Shown here in pieces: positions 13,006 to 25,500 of a DNA stretch of 64,000 nucleotides. The stretch is taken from positions 7,316,001 through 7,380,000 of the forward strand of contig NC_062245.1 in NCBI RefSeq assembly GCF_905475465.1, given 5' to 3'. The notes beneath the pieces were generated by a model, which searched no databases, was not told where the DNA came from, and saw only the letters and a program-made list of their open reading frames with translations. A program made the translations under genes and the position numbers. The DNA comes from Pieris napi. Its lineage: Eukaryota > Arthropoda > Insecta > Lepidoptera > Pieridae. Positions within the stretch are counted from its first letter, which is position 1. Every line of letters begins with the position of its first letter.

Positions 13006-13529
13006 GCAAATAAGTGTGCTACTGTGGTTAGGTGGTAGATGTAGGTTTTACTTGTCTTAAAGTCCTACATATGTCATATATATTTTTGCTCCTCACAAAG
13101 AAATAAATCTGCGATAATTCGATATTCCGATGTTGCGCATTCCATTCCAGTAGCAATTACTACTAATTTGAAACGGCCAATATTTGACAGCCATTATACA
13201 TAGGTTAACTGAAGCGTTCAACGGTATATTTCAATGATACTTTAAATGATATTAATGAGGGCACAGGAAGCACACATATCACATACTTGCCTTTAAAGAA
13301 TTCGCAAGGAATAAGACGCAAGAATGTATCCACACGGGGTTCATATACCGTTTGCATTTGTTTTTCTACATTTCAAGATATGGGTCTGGGATATGGGCAA
13401 TAAACCGTTGACAATTTTGAGTTTAATCGTTAGATGTTTACGTTAACACTGGCGTGTTAGACAAAGTACATCGGTACACAGCCACGGTGAAAAAAATTAA
13501 AGTCGGAAGCAGTACAACTCATCTTTGAC

Positions 13530-13772
13530 GACTCATTGGTCTAGTGGTTAGTACCCCTGACTGCGAATCCATGGGTCCCGGGTTCGATCCCCGGCTGAGA
13601 CGAACATCGATGTGATGAGCTTTTGGTGTTGTGCTTAGGTCTTGGGTGTTTAAATATGTATTTATATGTCTATCTATCTATAATATGTATGTATATCCGT
13701 TGCCTAGTACCCATAACACAAGCTTCACCAGCTTAGCATGGGACTAGGTCAATTGGTGTGAATTGTCAAAAA
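13530..13772 (+). repeat. tRNA-derived SINE with intact A and B boxes
   Basis: The head holds an A box tggtctagtgg (13537-13547) and a B box ggttcgatccc (13581-13591) inside a tRNA-like fold with acceptor-like pairing (one mismatch). The body gtgatgagcttttggtgttg and the tail tacccataacacaagcttca are a lepidopteran SINE pattern. A short A run ends the unit. The anticodon stem is poor, so it is not a functional tRNA gene. Confidence 0.7.
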
Positions 13773-13777
13773 AAAAA

Positions 13778-13975
13778 CCCTTGGTCTTGTCTACAGATTT
13801 CTGTATCTGTTCAGTTATCATTTATTTTTTCTAATGGCAAGATTGATTAGCCGTCTGAGCCTGACATACCGTCGACAACTTTAAGCCTAATGCATATTTC
13901 CTCACGATTTTCCTCTACTGTACGAATAAGTTAAGTGCGACATTGCGACACAGCCGGGTTTCTATATATAGCTAT
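13778..13975 (-). repeat. tRNA-derived SINE, headless diverged copy
   Basis: On the minus strand it shows tgagctg-like body words, agatacagaaatctgt and cctcacgattttcctc reversed. It abuts the preceding SINE tail to tail. Confidence 0.55.
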
Positions 13976-14349
13976 ATATTTCTATATACAGCCGGATAAC
14001 TCTGCCATAGTCAATAATTCGTGGTTATTAGGGTACTTTTAGCAGTTTGACAAAACGCGGGAATATATCCAATTTTAGAATTGGATTTACTCGTGCGTTA
14101 TGCAAAAAAACGGGCGTATAAAGAAATTCACTTATTAAGATCGTTTCAGTTAATTAAATGAAATTGAATTGTCTGATGTAGTCTGTATAATTATAATCGA
14201 GTAAATTAATACACTTGAAATTAATTTTTGCTGAATTCTCTAAAACCGATGTTCAATAAGACACATTCAATTTCACAAACACGGCCAAACAATAACAAGT
14301 CGGTCGGCCATAAAGACAAGATTTTTTTTTACTTTTTTTTAAATAAATA

Positions 14350-15110
14350 AAGTTACATATGTGAAAATCATTTAACGAGTGTAACCTCCTATTGGCAAAT
14401 TGAATCCTTCTGGGCATGCTTTCCACTATGTTTTAATAACGTTGTGAGGAATACGTTCCCATTCTTCTGCAATTACTCTTTTTAGATCCCAGATGTTATG
14501 TGGAGCAGGTTGCAGGTGCTTACTCGTCTCTTTATGCTCCCGCACATGCTCAATTGGATTGGACTTTGGGCTGCCCAATAAATGGCTCTGCCAGCAGTGA
14601 ACCCGCAACTGACAAAACGACTACTAAGCTTAAATAGAACCAAAACAATGATAGGGACAATTACGGGTCATTGTCTCCTTCATAAACATCTTTTTGTCCT
14701 AGGCGTGACAGACAGCCCCTTGTGCAGAGGCTGTTTCAGCGCAGAGGAATCAGTCACCCACGTAGTCCTGGAATGCGAGGCTGTGGCTAATCAACGTGCA
14801 GAATTCCTCGGAACAGTGAGGTCGCTCCGGGAAGCCTGTGAAGTGCCCAGAAGACTTCTGTGCTTCTGGAAGGAGCTGGCCTGGCTAAATTAGCCAGGAC
14901 TTAACGCACAACGGAACCAATTAAGTGTCTAATTGCGGAAACTGAGTCCACCAACCCTAACTCTAACCCCTAACCCTGGGCTGCCCAATCTACACGACGC
15001 ATATCAACTTCTTGTCTGTACGCTTCCACGTTGTCAAACGGTGCAGGCAAGCATTGTCGTCCATAAAATTGAATCTTCCTTAAGTATAATTTAGCTTGTT
15101 GATGGGCAGG
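14350..15110 (-). pseudogene. Tc1-like transposase relic, split by a LINE insertion
   Basis: Minus-strand pieces either side of 14580-14976 join into a Tc1-type C-terminal half: a DDN-like segment (MDDNAC, near 15055), RRVDWAAQ just before the break, then NPIEHV, NIWDLKRVIAEEWERIPHNV (with IKT following). A small deletion removes the expected residues after SP, and other frameshifts are present. It is an inactive DNA-transposon fragment. Confidence 0.7.
14580..14976 (+). mobile_element. 5'-truncated non-LTR retrotransposon inside the Tc1 relic
   Basis: The 397-bp insert is flanked by a perfect 13-bp duplication (tgggctgcccaat, 14567-14579 and 14977-14989). Its open frame, about 103 codons to 14893, ends the element protein: LLSLNRTKTMIGTITGHCLL, followed by a CxxC...H...C zinc knuckle-like motif (LCRGCFSAEESVTHVVLECE). 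This is the C-terminus after RNase H seen in R1/jockey-type LINEs. Instead of poly(A), the 3' end is a run of variant CCTAA/TAACCC units. Confidence 0.8.
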
Positions 15111-15189
15111 AGGAGGCTTTTGGCCAATATCAGGAGTTACCTGTTGTGTCCTAAGAATTTATATTGGTTCCCATATCGTTGGAAGTATT

Positions 15190-16495
15190 TTAAATAAAAG
15201 AAATAAATATCTTTAGTAATTTAATTTAACATAAGTGCTCAAAATATACACAGGCAGGCATTTCTACAATCTTCATGTCTATGTTATACAATAGCTAGTT
15301 CTAACTAAAAGAACACATTTTAAAACTATTTACATTTTTTTTTATATTTTTACTGCCTGAAGGGTGAGGAAGGGTTTTTGGTTATATCTGTGGAATGTTG
15401 AAACGGTTTTTTTTCGTTTATGTTTGATGCCATAATAGAAGATAATGTCAGAGATGATAGCGTGAGGTGGATATAAACCTTTAGTTTCCTGTAATAAATA
15501 TTTTTATTTTCTCAAATGTTTCATGTGGTATTAAAGTTATATTTACTGAAACGTTTTAATTCATGTACGCAAAATAGAGTGTTCGGAATATTTTAAGTAA
15601 GAAGTAAGTAAAGATCTATTAAGACATTTATTTATTGACAGCCCCAACATGGCCAAAGTTCAACATAAAATTGAAACTATTATATAATTAAGCTTTTACA
15701 AAATCCACAGAAGACCTTTTGTTATCCATTAATCCTGTCTATGACATGAAGGTGTACTGCTTAAATATAAGGTAGCATTTGTATTGAGACCCTTCTATTT
15801 TAGAGTTTATATGCAAACGAGAAAATAGAAATATTTTTCCTTCTAACAGTTTTATTTGAATTATATTTTATTGATTACATATTTTGCAAACTGAATTGTC
15901 GGAATCTAAGCAGGTTTTCGCAATCTCAATAATTCATGTAAAACGAATTTAAATACGATAAAATTTTACTTTATAATCTATATCATACATTAATATTATG
16001 TTATTTACACTTTAAATATCAAACTTTTATTGATTATGTAGGATTGTAATATCTAATAACTATAGTAATACTGTTTTCGTAATATACACATTTAAATAGT
16101 ATAAAATTTCACTAAATACGGTAGAGCCGTTTCTAAGCACTAGCTTTTACGAAATATTAAGTACTAAGGCTATTTACACATTTTTACAAGAATGCGATAC
16201 ATATTATTAAAAATGATATCACTTAAAGCAGATCTTATATTAAAATAATATTACATATACATAGGTACATATTAAAATCATTATTACAGTAATTGAGTTA
16301 TCTGAATGCTACAATTTATGTCTTAGCCAGATAGTACCAAATTGGTTTGAACATTTCATAATGTAGCAAATATTTCATCACTAGCTATTGCCTACTTTGA
16401 CACTAAACGTAGACTCGGCCATTTTATGGAACTGTATCATGGAATAAAACCTCTTTTCATAGGATAAAAAAAAACTTTTTGAATTTAGAACGAAT
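15190..16495 (-). other. AT-rich 3' flank of C15, probable 3' UTR
   Basis: About 1.3 kb downstream of the C15 stop holds no credible ORF and no recognised mobile element. It is strongly AT-rich and has several AATAAA-like words on the minus strand, so the poly(A) site cannot be chosen. Confidence 0.3.
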
Positions 16496-16781
16496 TCAGC
16501 AAATCGGTGACGCGACAGGCGGTGGATGCGCTGTTGGCGCTGTATTAGGAGGGTTTATAAAAGAGCCATGGTTCCCGGCCCATGGCTGTAAATTCTGTAA
16601 TGCGCTTAACGCTGTATTGGACGCGGGAGGTGCGGCGTTCTGTTGATAATGAAGCGCTGACAGCGATGCACCGGGTGGTGGTTCGGGGATGTAACCCTTG
16701 CTTAGCGCTTCAGCTTGAAGTGAAAGCATTAAGCGGTTAGCTGCTTGACGTTCCGCTTCACGCTCTTCAGCTGTTTGGCGT
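16496..16781 (-). CDS. C15: C15 coding exon 3 (homeodomain end and C-terminal tail)
   Basis: The acceptor is CAG at 16784-16782, preceded on the minus strand by a T-rich tract; the stop TGA is at 16498-16496. The exon encodes the last homeodomain residues, the family signature RQTAEEREAERQAAN, then an Ala/Pro/Asn-rich C-terminus of about 70 residues ending VASPIC. The inner edge of a MITE at 16833 lies only about 50 bp from this splice acceptor. Confidence 0.93.
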
Positions 16782-19700
16782 CTGAAACAAAAGAAAATAC
16801 TATTAAACAAATTGTAGCTTGCTAACATTATTGAAGTCAAACTTCTTTATCGGCGTTGGAAAAAAATTTACACACATTTGTCACATTTTTCGGTTACGCG
16901 CCATCTTTTTCTTGTCCCAACCACGGTTGATCCGAAGAGATTCGAAGCCATTAATTAGTAACAAAAATATATAATAACGATAACAATGATAGTAATACTA
17001 ATAATTCTATTACAATTAATGAAATTCTGCAATAATCTTAGTACTACATAGTAGTACAGTAATAAGTTAAAATGAAATAATTGTATTTGTATTCATGTCT
17101 ATGATAATAAAAGCCTTTTGTTAAACTTTATCTAATTTAACTTTATTTAACCAATTTCTGTAAAGTTGCATATAGTAGATCATTTTTCGAAAAATAAGGT
17201 CATAAAGAAGTTTCACTTCTTACGTGTGTACACCTAGTACACGCACACATTTTTTAAAAGAACTTCGATTAACGCATTAAAACTGATTTCTTGTGCATAA
17301 AGAATAAGAACTAGGAACAAAGTTTTATATAGGATAGATAAATAGGATACTAAGTAATATCAATACAGGAACAAATATAATTTCAAAATTATAAACATGT
17401 GTATTTTGAAGCCATTTTCTTACAAAGAGATGTTCAATGAACAAAGGATGAAAATCTTAAAGCCGCTTTTAGCGTTAAATGGAGTAACGTTCATTAACTG
17501 AAAGAGGTGTCAAGTGCATCTGTAAAGTTGGAGACCCCACTTAACATAATACAGAAGCCTGAATTATTTATAAACCCGTTGGATTTGTCGCTCGATTAGC
17601 GCAGAGAACATCGCCTCTTAGAAAATTCAAATTATACTTTTTATATGCGTTTTATTAGCGGCTAGCATCGGTGTTTAAGATCTTGAGGAGTGCAAACTAT
17701 TTAATAAGGTCAATAAAAAAAATATAATGTCGAAATTATAATAATTATGTTAAAAAATAATATGTTTTATTCAAAAATTTGCTATAAATTATATATTTAC
17801 ATAATGTTGTGTCAACATCGGATGCACAATAAAATAAGATAATATGCTTTGGAAACCTGATATCTATCCTCACAATAACTTTTATGTATGTAAAGTTTTA
17901 GACACATGTCTGTGTGTTACAGCCAATACTAAACAATGTTTGTTTCACCAAAATCAAACCCTGGATTTCAAGGATGTAAGCCACGTGTTAACCATCAAGC
18001 CGTTTCGGTATTCAGAATTGTTGCTGGTATTTTCCAGAAACGACACTGGCAACCCTAGAGCAGTTAATACCCGATGATGGTAATTGACATAATTCAAGTC
18101 GTAGTCTTGAATTATTAGAACCGAACCCTTTGAGTTGACTTTAATAAATGATTAAGTTTATATTCCTAACCCGCGGTTACCGTTTAATGCGTCTATGGCA
18201 AAATGTAGCTAGTTATTAAAATTGCGAGTATTTAATTTGATAAAGCCAATACTTACCAGAATTAAAAAAAGGGTGCGTGTACTTATGTACGCGCGTAAGA
18301 AGTTATACTTCTTTGGCATTATTAAAAATAGTTTTTGATTGCATGCAAATAATTAATTACAATTAAATAATCAAAGACTAGAAAAGGAGTCATTATAGTC
18401 AATCAAGTTCAGTTTACATTTGAAAAATTTAATAAATAAATATTTATTATTATTCTCTTACATTAAGTGTAACATAAATTATATTATTATTCGAAAGTTG
18501 TTATTAAATTATGTCCAATGCCGTAGCATCTTCCGTGGGCAACTTCATTCTGTTAATTTTGTGTCACGGTGCGCGCGCATCGTAAAATTTCACTCTCATC
18601 AATTTTTCATAACGCGCCTAAAGAAGTATAACTTCAAAAATAATTGTGTAGGTTTTATAGTAATGATAGTCTAAAAGAGTTTTTAAAATCTTGACAAATA
18701 TTCTGAAATATTTCTTATTCTTCTTCTTATATTATTCTTCAAAATATAAACGCCAAAATCCTACAGGTATAATAATATTGTGGCCATTTCAGCAATCGTA
18801 GTTCAATAGCTAGCTTATATTTAAACGTATTACTTGCATAAAACAATATTTTACCAATAATTAATTACTTACACAAGAATTAAGCTATTATGACTGTAAA
18901 TGGCATGGTTCTTTAATGGATAATATCAGCATTCGTATTCAATTAGCGGACATAGTTCACACGTCGATAATTAATTATTAACAAATGTCATCGTATTTTA
19001 CATTAATTTAAATATAAAATCATAGTTCTTATGCACGAAGATTCTTATCGCTTTGAATTTTGTATCTATAAATAATTTGATGCATAAAACTAGAAACCTT
19101 CAACAACACAACCTCTTGTTTAACTCACAGAAAATGAAGATAAAATATTAGGGAAATAATTAGTTAAAAACTGCTCCGAGCAGTGTTGGCCTAGTGGCTT
19201 CAGCGTGCGACCCTCATACCTGAGGTCGTAGGTTTGATCCCCGGCTGTGCGCCAATGGAGTTTCTTTCTATGTGCGCATTTAACATTTGCTCGAACGGAG
19301 AAGGAAAACATCGGGAGGAAACCGACATGTCTTAGACCCAATAGTCGACGGCGTGTGTCAGGCACTTAGATTTAAAAAGGATCATGAAACAGATACAGAA
19401 ATCTGAGGCCAAGACCTAAAAGAGGTTGTAGCGCCACTGATTTTTTTTTAAAAGGTTCAGCTTTAAATCAGAAAATGAACATTTTAGTGTCCATAATCAG
19501 TCAAACCCAATCGTAGTTTAGTCCTTTAACCCTCGTATATCCAATGCGTTTGCGCATCTTTTACACCACAAAAGTGACAGTCGACAAACTCAAAGGACTG
19601 ATAGAGTGGGTATACCTGTGTGACTGTAAAGTTATAACGTTTCTCTTCCCTCTTCTGCTTCAGCTAAATTCTTTAGATAGCTGTGAGCTCGTTCTAGATA

Positions 19701-22479
19701 AAATTATATTGAAAATCATAGTATTAGATAGCTAGTCTTAATCCCGCGCAAGCGCCTACATTAGTAACGATCAAGGCATATACATAAACTCCTGTATCGC
19801 ACTAATTAAGATAGCTCCTTACAGAGTGGTCCACATTCATTTGCATAGCGAAACCAGTTTATGCAATAATAGCATTTATCACATACAAATTAGGTGTATT
19901 ATTCATTGCAAGTAATGTTAGTTATAAATAACGCTTTTAGTATGATATCGCACGTTGTCGAATGACCTAAGTGACTCAATTAGGTTTATCGTAATCATGG
20001 AAATCGGATTAATGAAAGTGATTTTTTTAAGCATTTAAGTTAATTGGACTCGATTTTTAAAATACGTTATCTTTTGAGTGAGAGTAATATTAAATGTCAG
20101 CTGTTTTATAGTTTGAATTTGTTTAAGATTATGTATTTTTAATATTATATATATTTTAAAACTATTTACCAATAACCGATTCACATTATTCTCTTTTAAC
20201 GCTATATAATAAGGATTTTTTCTTGTGCGTTGCCCATATCTAAAATCATATTACAGAAATTAATCGATTTTTTCATATATTTTTATCTTTGTTTATACTA
20301 AACAGAATAAGCATGTTTAAAACAAGTGATTTACAACACATGTTTTTTTTAAATATTTTCTTGATAATTCCCCGACTATGTAATCCTCGTAGAGCAGTGT
20401 TGGCCTCGTGGCAGCGTGCGACTCTCATACCTGAGGTCGTAGGTTCGATCCCCGGCTGTGCACCAATGGACTATTTCTATGTGCGCATTTAACATTTGCT
20501 CGACCGGTGAAGGAAAAACATCGTGAGGAAACCGACATGTCTTAGACCCAAAAAGTCAACGGCGTGTGTCAGGCACTGAAGGCTGATCACCTACTTGCTT
20601 ATTAGTTTTAAAAATGATCGTGAAACAGATTCAGAAATCTGAGGCCAAGACCTAAAGAGGTTGTAGCGCCACTGATTTATTTTTATTTGATTTATGTAGT
20701 CGACGGTAATATTAAATAACTTACGTAAATGGTATTGGTAACCCGGATGATTAAACACTACTACCTACTCATTTCTTTTAACAACTTTTTGTATGACCTT
20801 TAACAACAGCAAATTCCAAGAATATGCCTCTTAACCTAACGTTGAACATTATTTCCTTTAAATACGTCTCTGTTACTTTTATGCCAACAAAATACAACAC
20901 ATGTTTCAAACAGTTTTAATTTAAACAATGTTTTTGTATCACACTGCATCAACTGCGGAATCAACAGTGAAATTAAATATTAGATTGTTGGCCTGAAGGA
21001 CTTTGACAGCACAGCTCGAGCTGTTTTGGCGAAGGTAAGCCGGAACGGGCTTTTCCCCGCGACTAACACGAGTCTCCTGCGAGTATTGGATCTCGACTTG
21101 GGCCGTTGCGGGGTGGTCAATCGCCTGACGGGCAAGACGGAAGCTCACTGGAGTGAGCGACGTACGTATGACATCGACTTCCCCGGTGAACGCAGTTTTT
21201 TCCCTAAGCTGATTTTGTTTCTGCATTGCCGCGAAAGCCACCTGTTTTAATTTCTTGTTAGCTATCATGATTGGATCATCCGGATCCGTTAAGATGCGTC
21301 GATGCCTCCTGCGAGCCTTTTTTGTCGGGTAAGTGCTTTGTGCACCAACGGGCACAATAATTGAAAAATTGAAATAATTAATGGGTTAAATATTATTCCA
21401 AAATTATTGAAATAAAACATTATAGTTCATATTAATTTAAAAAAAACAATGAACAAAAATAACACTTAGTTTGCCAACCCTGATATTCAACGACCGTTTT
21501 CGAAGTGAAAACTTCTTTAGCGGCGTTGTACACTTTTTTTGGAATGAGTAAAAAATGTTAAACTCGCGTCAGGACACGTGACCTGATCGAAAATTCGTAA
21601 GACGGATGGAGAGTAGACAGCTGGCGCGGCGTATTTAATGTAATAATATAAATTGTCATGTTTGTGTACGATAGCGCAATAAATAAATATTGTATTCTAA
21701 CACATAACTGATAGTACTTTTATACTGATAATTAAAGCAATTTTTGTAAAATTATTCTCTAACCATTCCAAAAATTATCAAAAATGCACAACGTCAATAT
21801 TCAAGTTTTCACTTCTGCCGGCACTCCCGGAGTGCTACCCGTCGTTTTTATTTTTTCTTAAGAAATATATCAAAATAGATACCTACAAATAACTCATTGT
21901 TAATATAAGTTAAGATAGGCTTAGGGCTTCAATTAGGGGTGGCAATAATTCACAAACTTTAAAACGAGAGAATTTACGCCAAATTCATTCCCCTGTCAGG
22001 TTCAATTAAGTAATTAGTAGAGAGTTCTCGTGTACGTACAGTAATCTCTACGAGTTGCCCGATAAGAACAATTGTTAAGCCATAAACATTCTATGAACAG
22101 AAATTTAAAGGTTAAAAAAACTTTTTATTATGATAATCTTATGTGAACGTGACGTGCCGTGAATTTTGTCGGCCTTCAGCAATTCTCATCCCTGCGGATG
22201 TAGCTTCGAACCCCGGTTATGCACCAATGGACTTTCTGTCTATGTGTGCTTATAAAACTCGGTCGTACGGTGAAGGAAAACATCGTGAGAAAACCGGCAT
22301 TAGGCCCAAAAAGTGGTGACAAGAGGCGACGGCATGTCAGCCACAGAAGGGTAACAGATACAAAAATCTGAAGCCCAGATTTTTGTATCTGTTACCCTTT
22401 GGTGTAATAGGTTGTAGAGCCACTGGTTCTTGTTAGTTACGAAAATGAAGTAACATTTTAGTTATATATTTTTGACACC

Positions 22480-22517
<38 letters not shown>

Positions 22518-25500
22518 TTGTACATTCGAAAATGCCATTTTTTTTTGTTACTCCAAGCACGGATTAAGGTTATACTTGAATTTACTATGTATGTTTGTGT
22601 GTTACACAAAAGCGCATGCATTGATATGTAATTTGTATTAATAAAATTTATTTTAAAGGTATAGTTATGCAGAAGGCAGCCAATGTTAATTGTTAATGAA
22701 TGATTGAACAAAGCGCTAAGTCTATTATCGGGGAGAACTTTATTATAACGGCAAATGAACGAACTAGTGTTGTGACAGCGCTATCGATACTTTAATAAAC
22801 CACATTTTACCGTATTGTATTATGGAAGTTATAAATCCTACAAACTGAGAGATTGATTATAATAAATAAGACTTGACTTGTAAAAAAGGCCTTAATATTA
22901 CGTTCACTTAGGTACATTATTAAATGATTCTTTTTTTTAAATTAAAAAAGCAATTCAACGCTACATGCATAGTTTTTAGTGTATCAACGAATTTATCTAT
23001 TACATAAAGATGACACGTGATTATGATTTAACGCCTTATTTAAGTTTAAGTTTAATTTCATTTCATTACTATATATTATAAAGTTTAATATTAAGCAGTT
23101 GATATTCTTTGTAATTTATCGATGAAAGTGGTCATCACTAGCCAGTTGGGTAAACCACTTTAAGCCGCCGCCTTTATAATTAGATAACGCAAAGTACAAT
23201 GAAACTTTCCTTAAATAAGCCAAACGCTGCGGCTGGCAATTACGAATTTCATCCTGATTATTTTACAAGCAGTTTAGAATTAATTTTATGGGGATTTTAA
23301 GGGGTTTTGTGAATATTCTTATGAATTTTGTTTGACACGTTAGATTTAGGGGATTCCAGTAAAGACATCTCGAGTCAAACAGTGTTTTTCATGACTAAAT
23401 TAAAAATAAAATTAAAAGTTGAAACCTACACCTGCATCATTTTTAACAACAATGCAAAAAATGCCGCTGCGAAAACCGCTGTGAGAGTTCGAAAAGTGAG
23501 TTACAGAATCGCAAGGCTGGTGGTCTGTGCCTAATATAACACGTGCTGTTGGCGCTTGAGAAAGTTGTCACTGGATTCAAGTCAAGGTAACATAATAAAT
23601 ACATAACTTCAAGCAGCGAGTAGTTTTATGTTATTACTAGACTCTTCTTCCTGTATTACGAAGTAAGTTTTATATTACACGCAGTCTGTATTGTGAAATC
23701 ATAGTAAAACATATCGCAATGAAAAAACAATACTCGCTGGTTTTGATGTATTTGCAGCCGTCAAAACAATACAATAAATCCAAAGAACACTTTAAAACTT
23801 CCGAGATGAATCTTAAAAACCTTATAAATAATGGATGAGGTGAATGTATAATGAACTTTTCAGTTCAAGCACTCGCAATTCAGAAGTTTTCATAATATCT
23901 GTTTTATTTAGATGATTTGATACTTTAGCCGAATGTTTTTGTACTTAAAAGTAACTTCTTTTTCTAACTTTGTTATATATACTATATGACAGTAACATTG
24001 TAAATAAGTAATATTGGGCAATATCTATTTACGTTTCTATACAGAGTATAACTATTTAATTATCTATTCACGCCTTTTTCCGAAAGCGGTTGGCTGTGAT
24101 CACGAAACTCCACTTGCTACCATACCTAAAGAGGTAGGTAGAGGAGGTTCTTTAGCTTTCATGACATTTACCATGCATGGTCGTCGGTTATGGGTACTTT
24201 TAATTTGTCCCTTCTCTGGTAAGTCCTGGATTTGGTCCAGGTATCTACGACACGGCCAATCCAACCCGAACTGACCATCCACGGTTGCCTTGTATATCCT
24301 ATTAATATTTTTATTAATTTTAATCATATACGTACATTTTTTAAAGTTGTATGTATGATGAAGACATTAAAGAAATTATTTGATTGAAAAATTAGTATGA
24401 AAAAAAAGCAAAACCATAACCATAGGAGCTACCTTTTTAGGTCTGGGCCTCAGATCTCTCCTATATGTTTCATGATCATTTGTCAATCTAATAGGCAAGG
24501 TATGACGAGTAGCCTACTATGCACAGGCCGTCGACTTGTTGGGTCTAAGGCAAGCTGGTTTCCTAACGACGTCTTCCTTTACCGTTCGAGCGAATGTTTA
24601 TTTGTATAAAAATCTTTAAAGTTTACGAGAAATATCAACTATTTCGTAATTATTCACAATAGTCTGATTCAAATAAAAGAAATACTCGTACGTAAATTAA
24701 CGAGCACGCAACATTAACCTGTTAAGACGTTGTTCCCTGACGTCTTGTATCAATCCTGATACGGATTTGTTTCGTAATTCCAAAGGAGACAACCTACAAG
24801 CAACAATTATACTAACGACACTCTTTCTTAAAATAATTGCCCTAAACGCCAAAAACCGTTCAAGTCATTCTAAGGCCTACATCTTCACGATAAAACCTAT
24901 AATCCCATGAATAGGATAGCAACTGGGAAATTAACTGGTTAAGAATGAAGAGCGAAAATGTTTCTTTTAGTAAGGAGTGTAAGCACTGTTTTTATAGAAC
25001 AATCGTGTCCCCCTAATTCGGGGAGTTTTAATATTCACTTATACAAAGGAAAGGAATTACGGGAGGAAATGAAACAGGGTAAGTAAATAAATAAGGAGTC
25101 TCCTCCCCTTGGGTTACAGTGTGTTAGATGTGGTTCGATCGCAATTCGATTTGTTAAAATTACGCTTCGATGCCTCGAATTGCCTTTGAGAGTGTGAGAA
25201 TAGGATTTCCCAGTTTGATAATTATTTTTAAAAAAATAATATTTTTTTTCCTGAAACTGTACTGATTTTCGGATAATAATACACAGGAAATAATACACAC
25301 AAGGTAAAGTTGGGTACATACTAAAAAAAGGTTTGTTGTGTGTCGTTTTATCAACAAATAAATCAATATTCTTGGTCATTGAATATGTAATAAATAATGT
25401 AGATAAAAACGTAATGTGTCGCAATTTAAAAAAGGAACTAAAATATTATTAAAAAAAAAAAAAAAATTCCTGAAACTGTAATGATTTTCGTATAATACGA

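Noticed and set aside
13530..13605. tRNA-like sequence with A and B boxes
   Set aside because: The anticodon stem does not pair properly and the sequence continues into a SINE body and tail, so it is a retroposon head and not a tRNA gene.
19178..20480. Two further tRNA-like heads
   Set aside because: Both belong to complete SINE copies with identical downstream bodies.
24014..24327. Overlapping open frames on both strands
   Set aside because: They fall on the repeat shared with 9525-9745, and neither shows a known domain.
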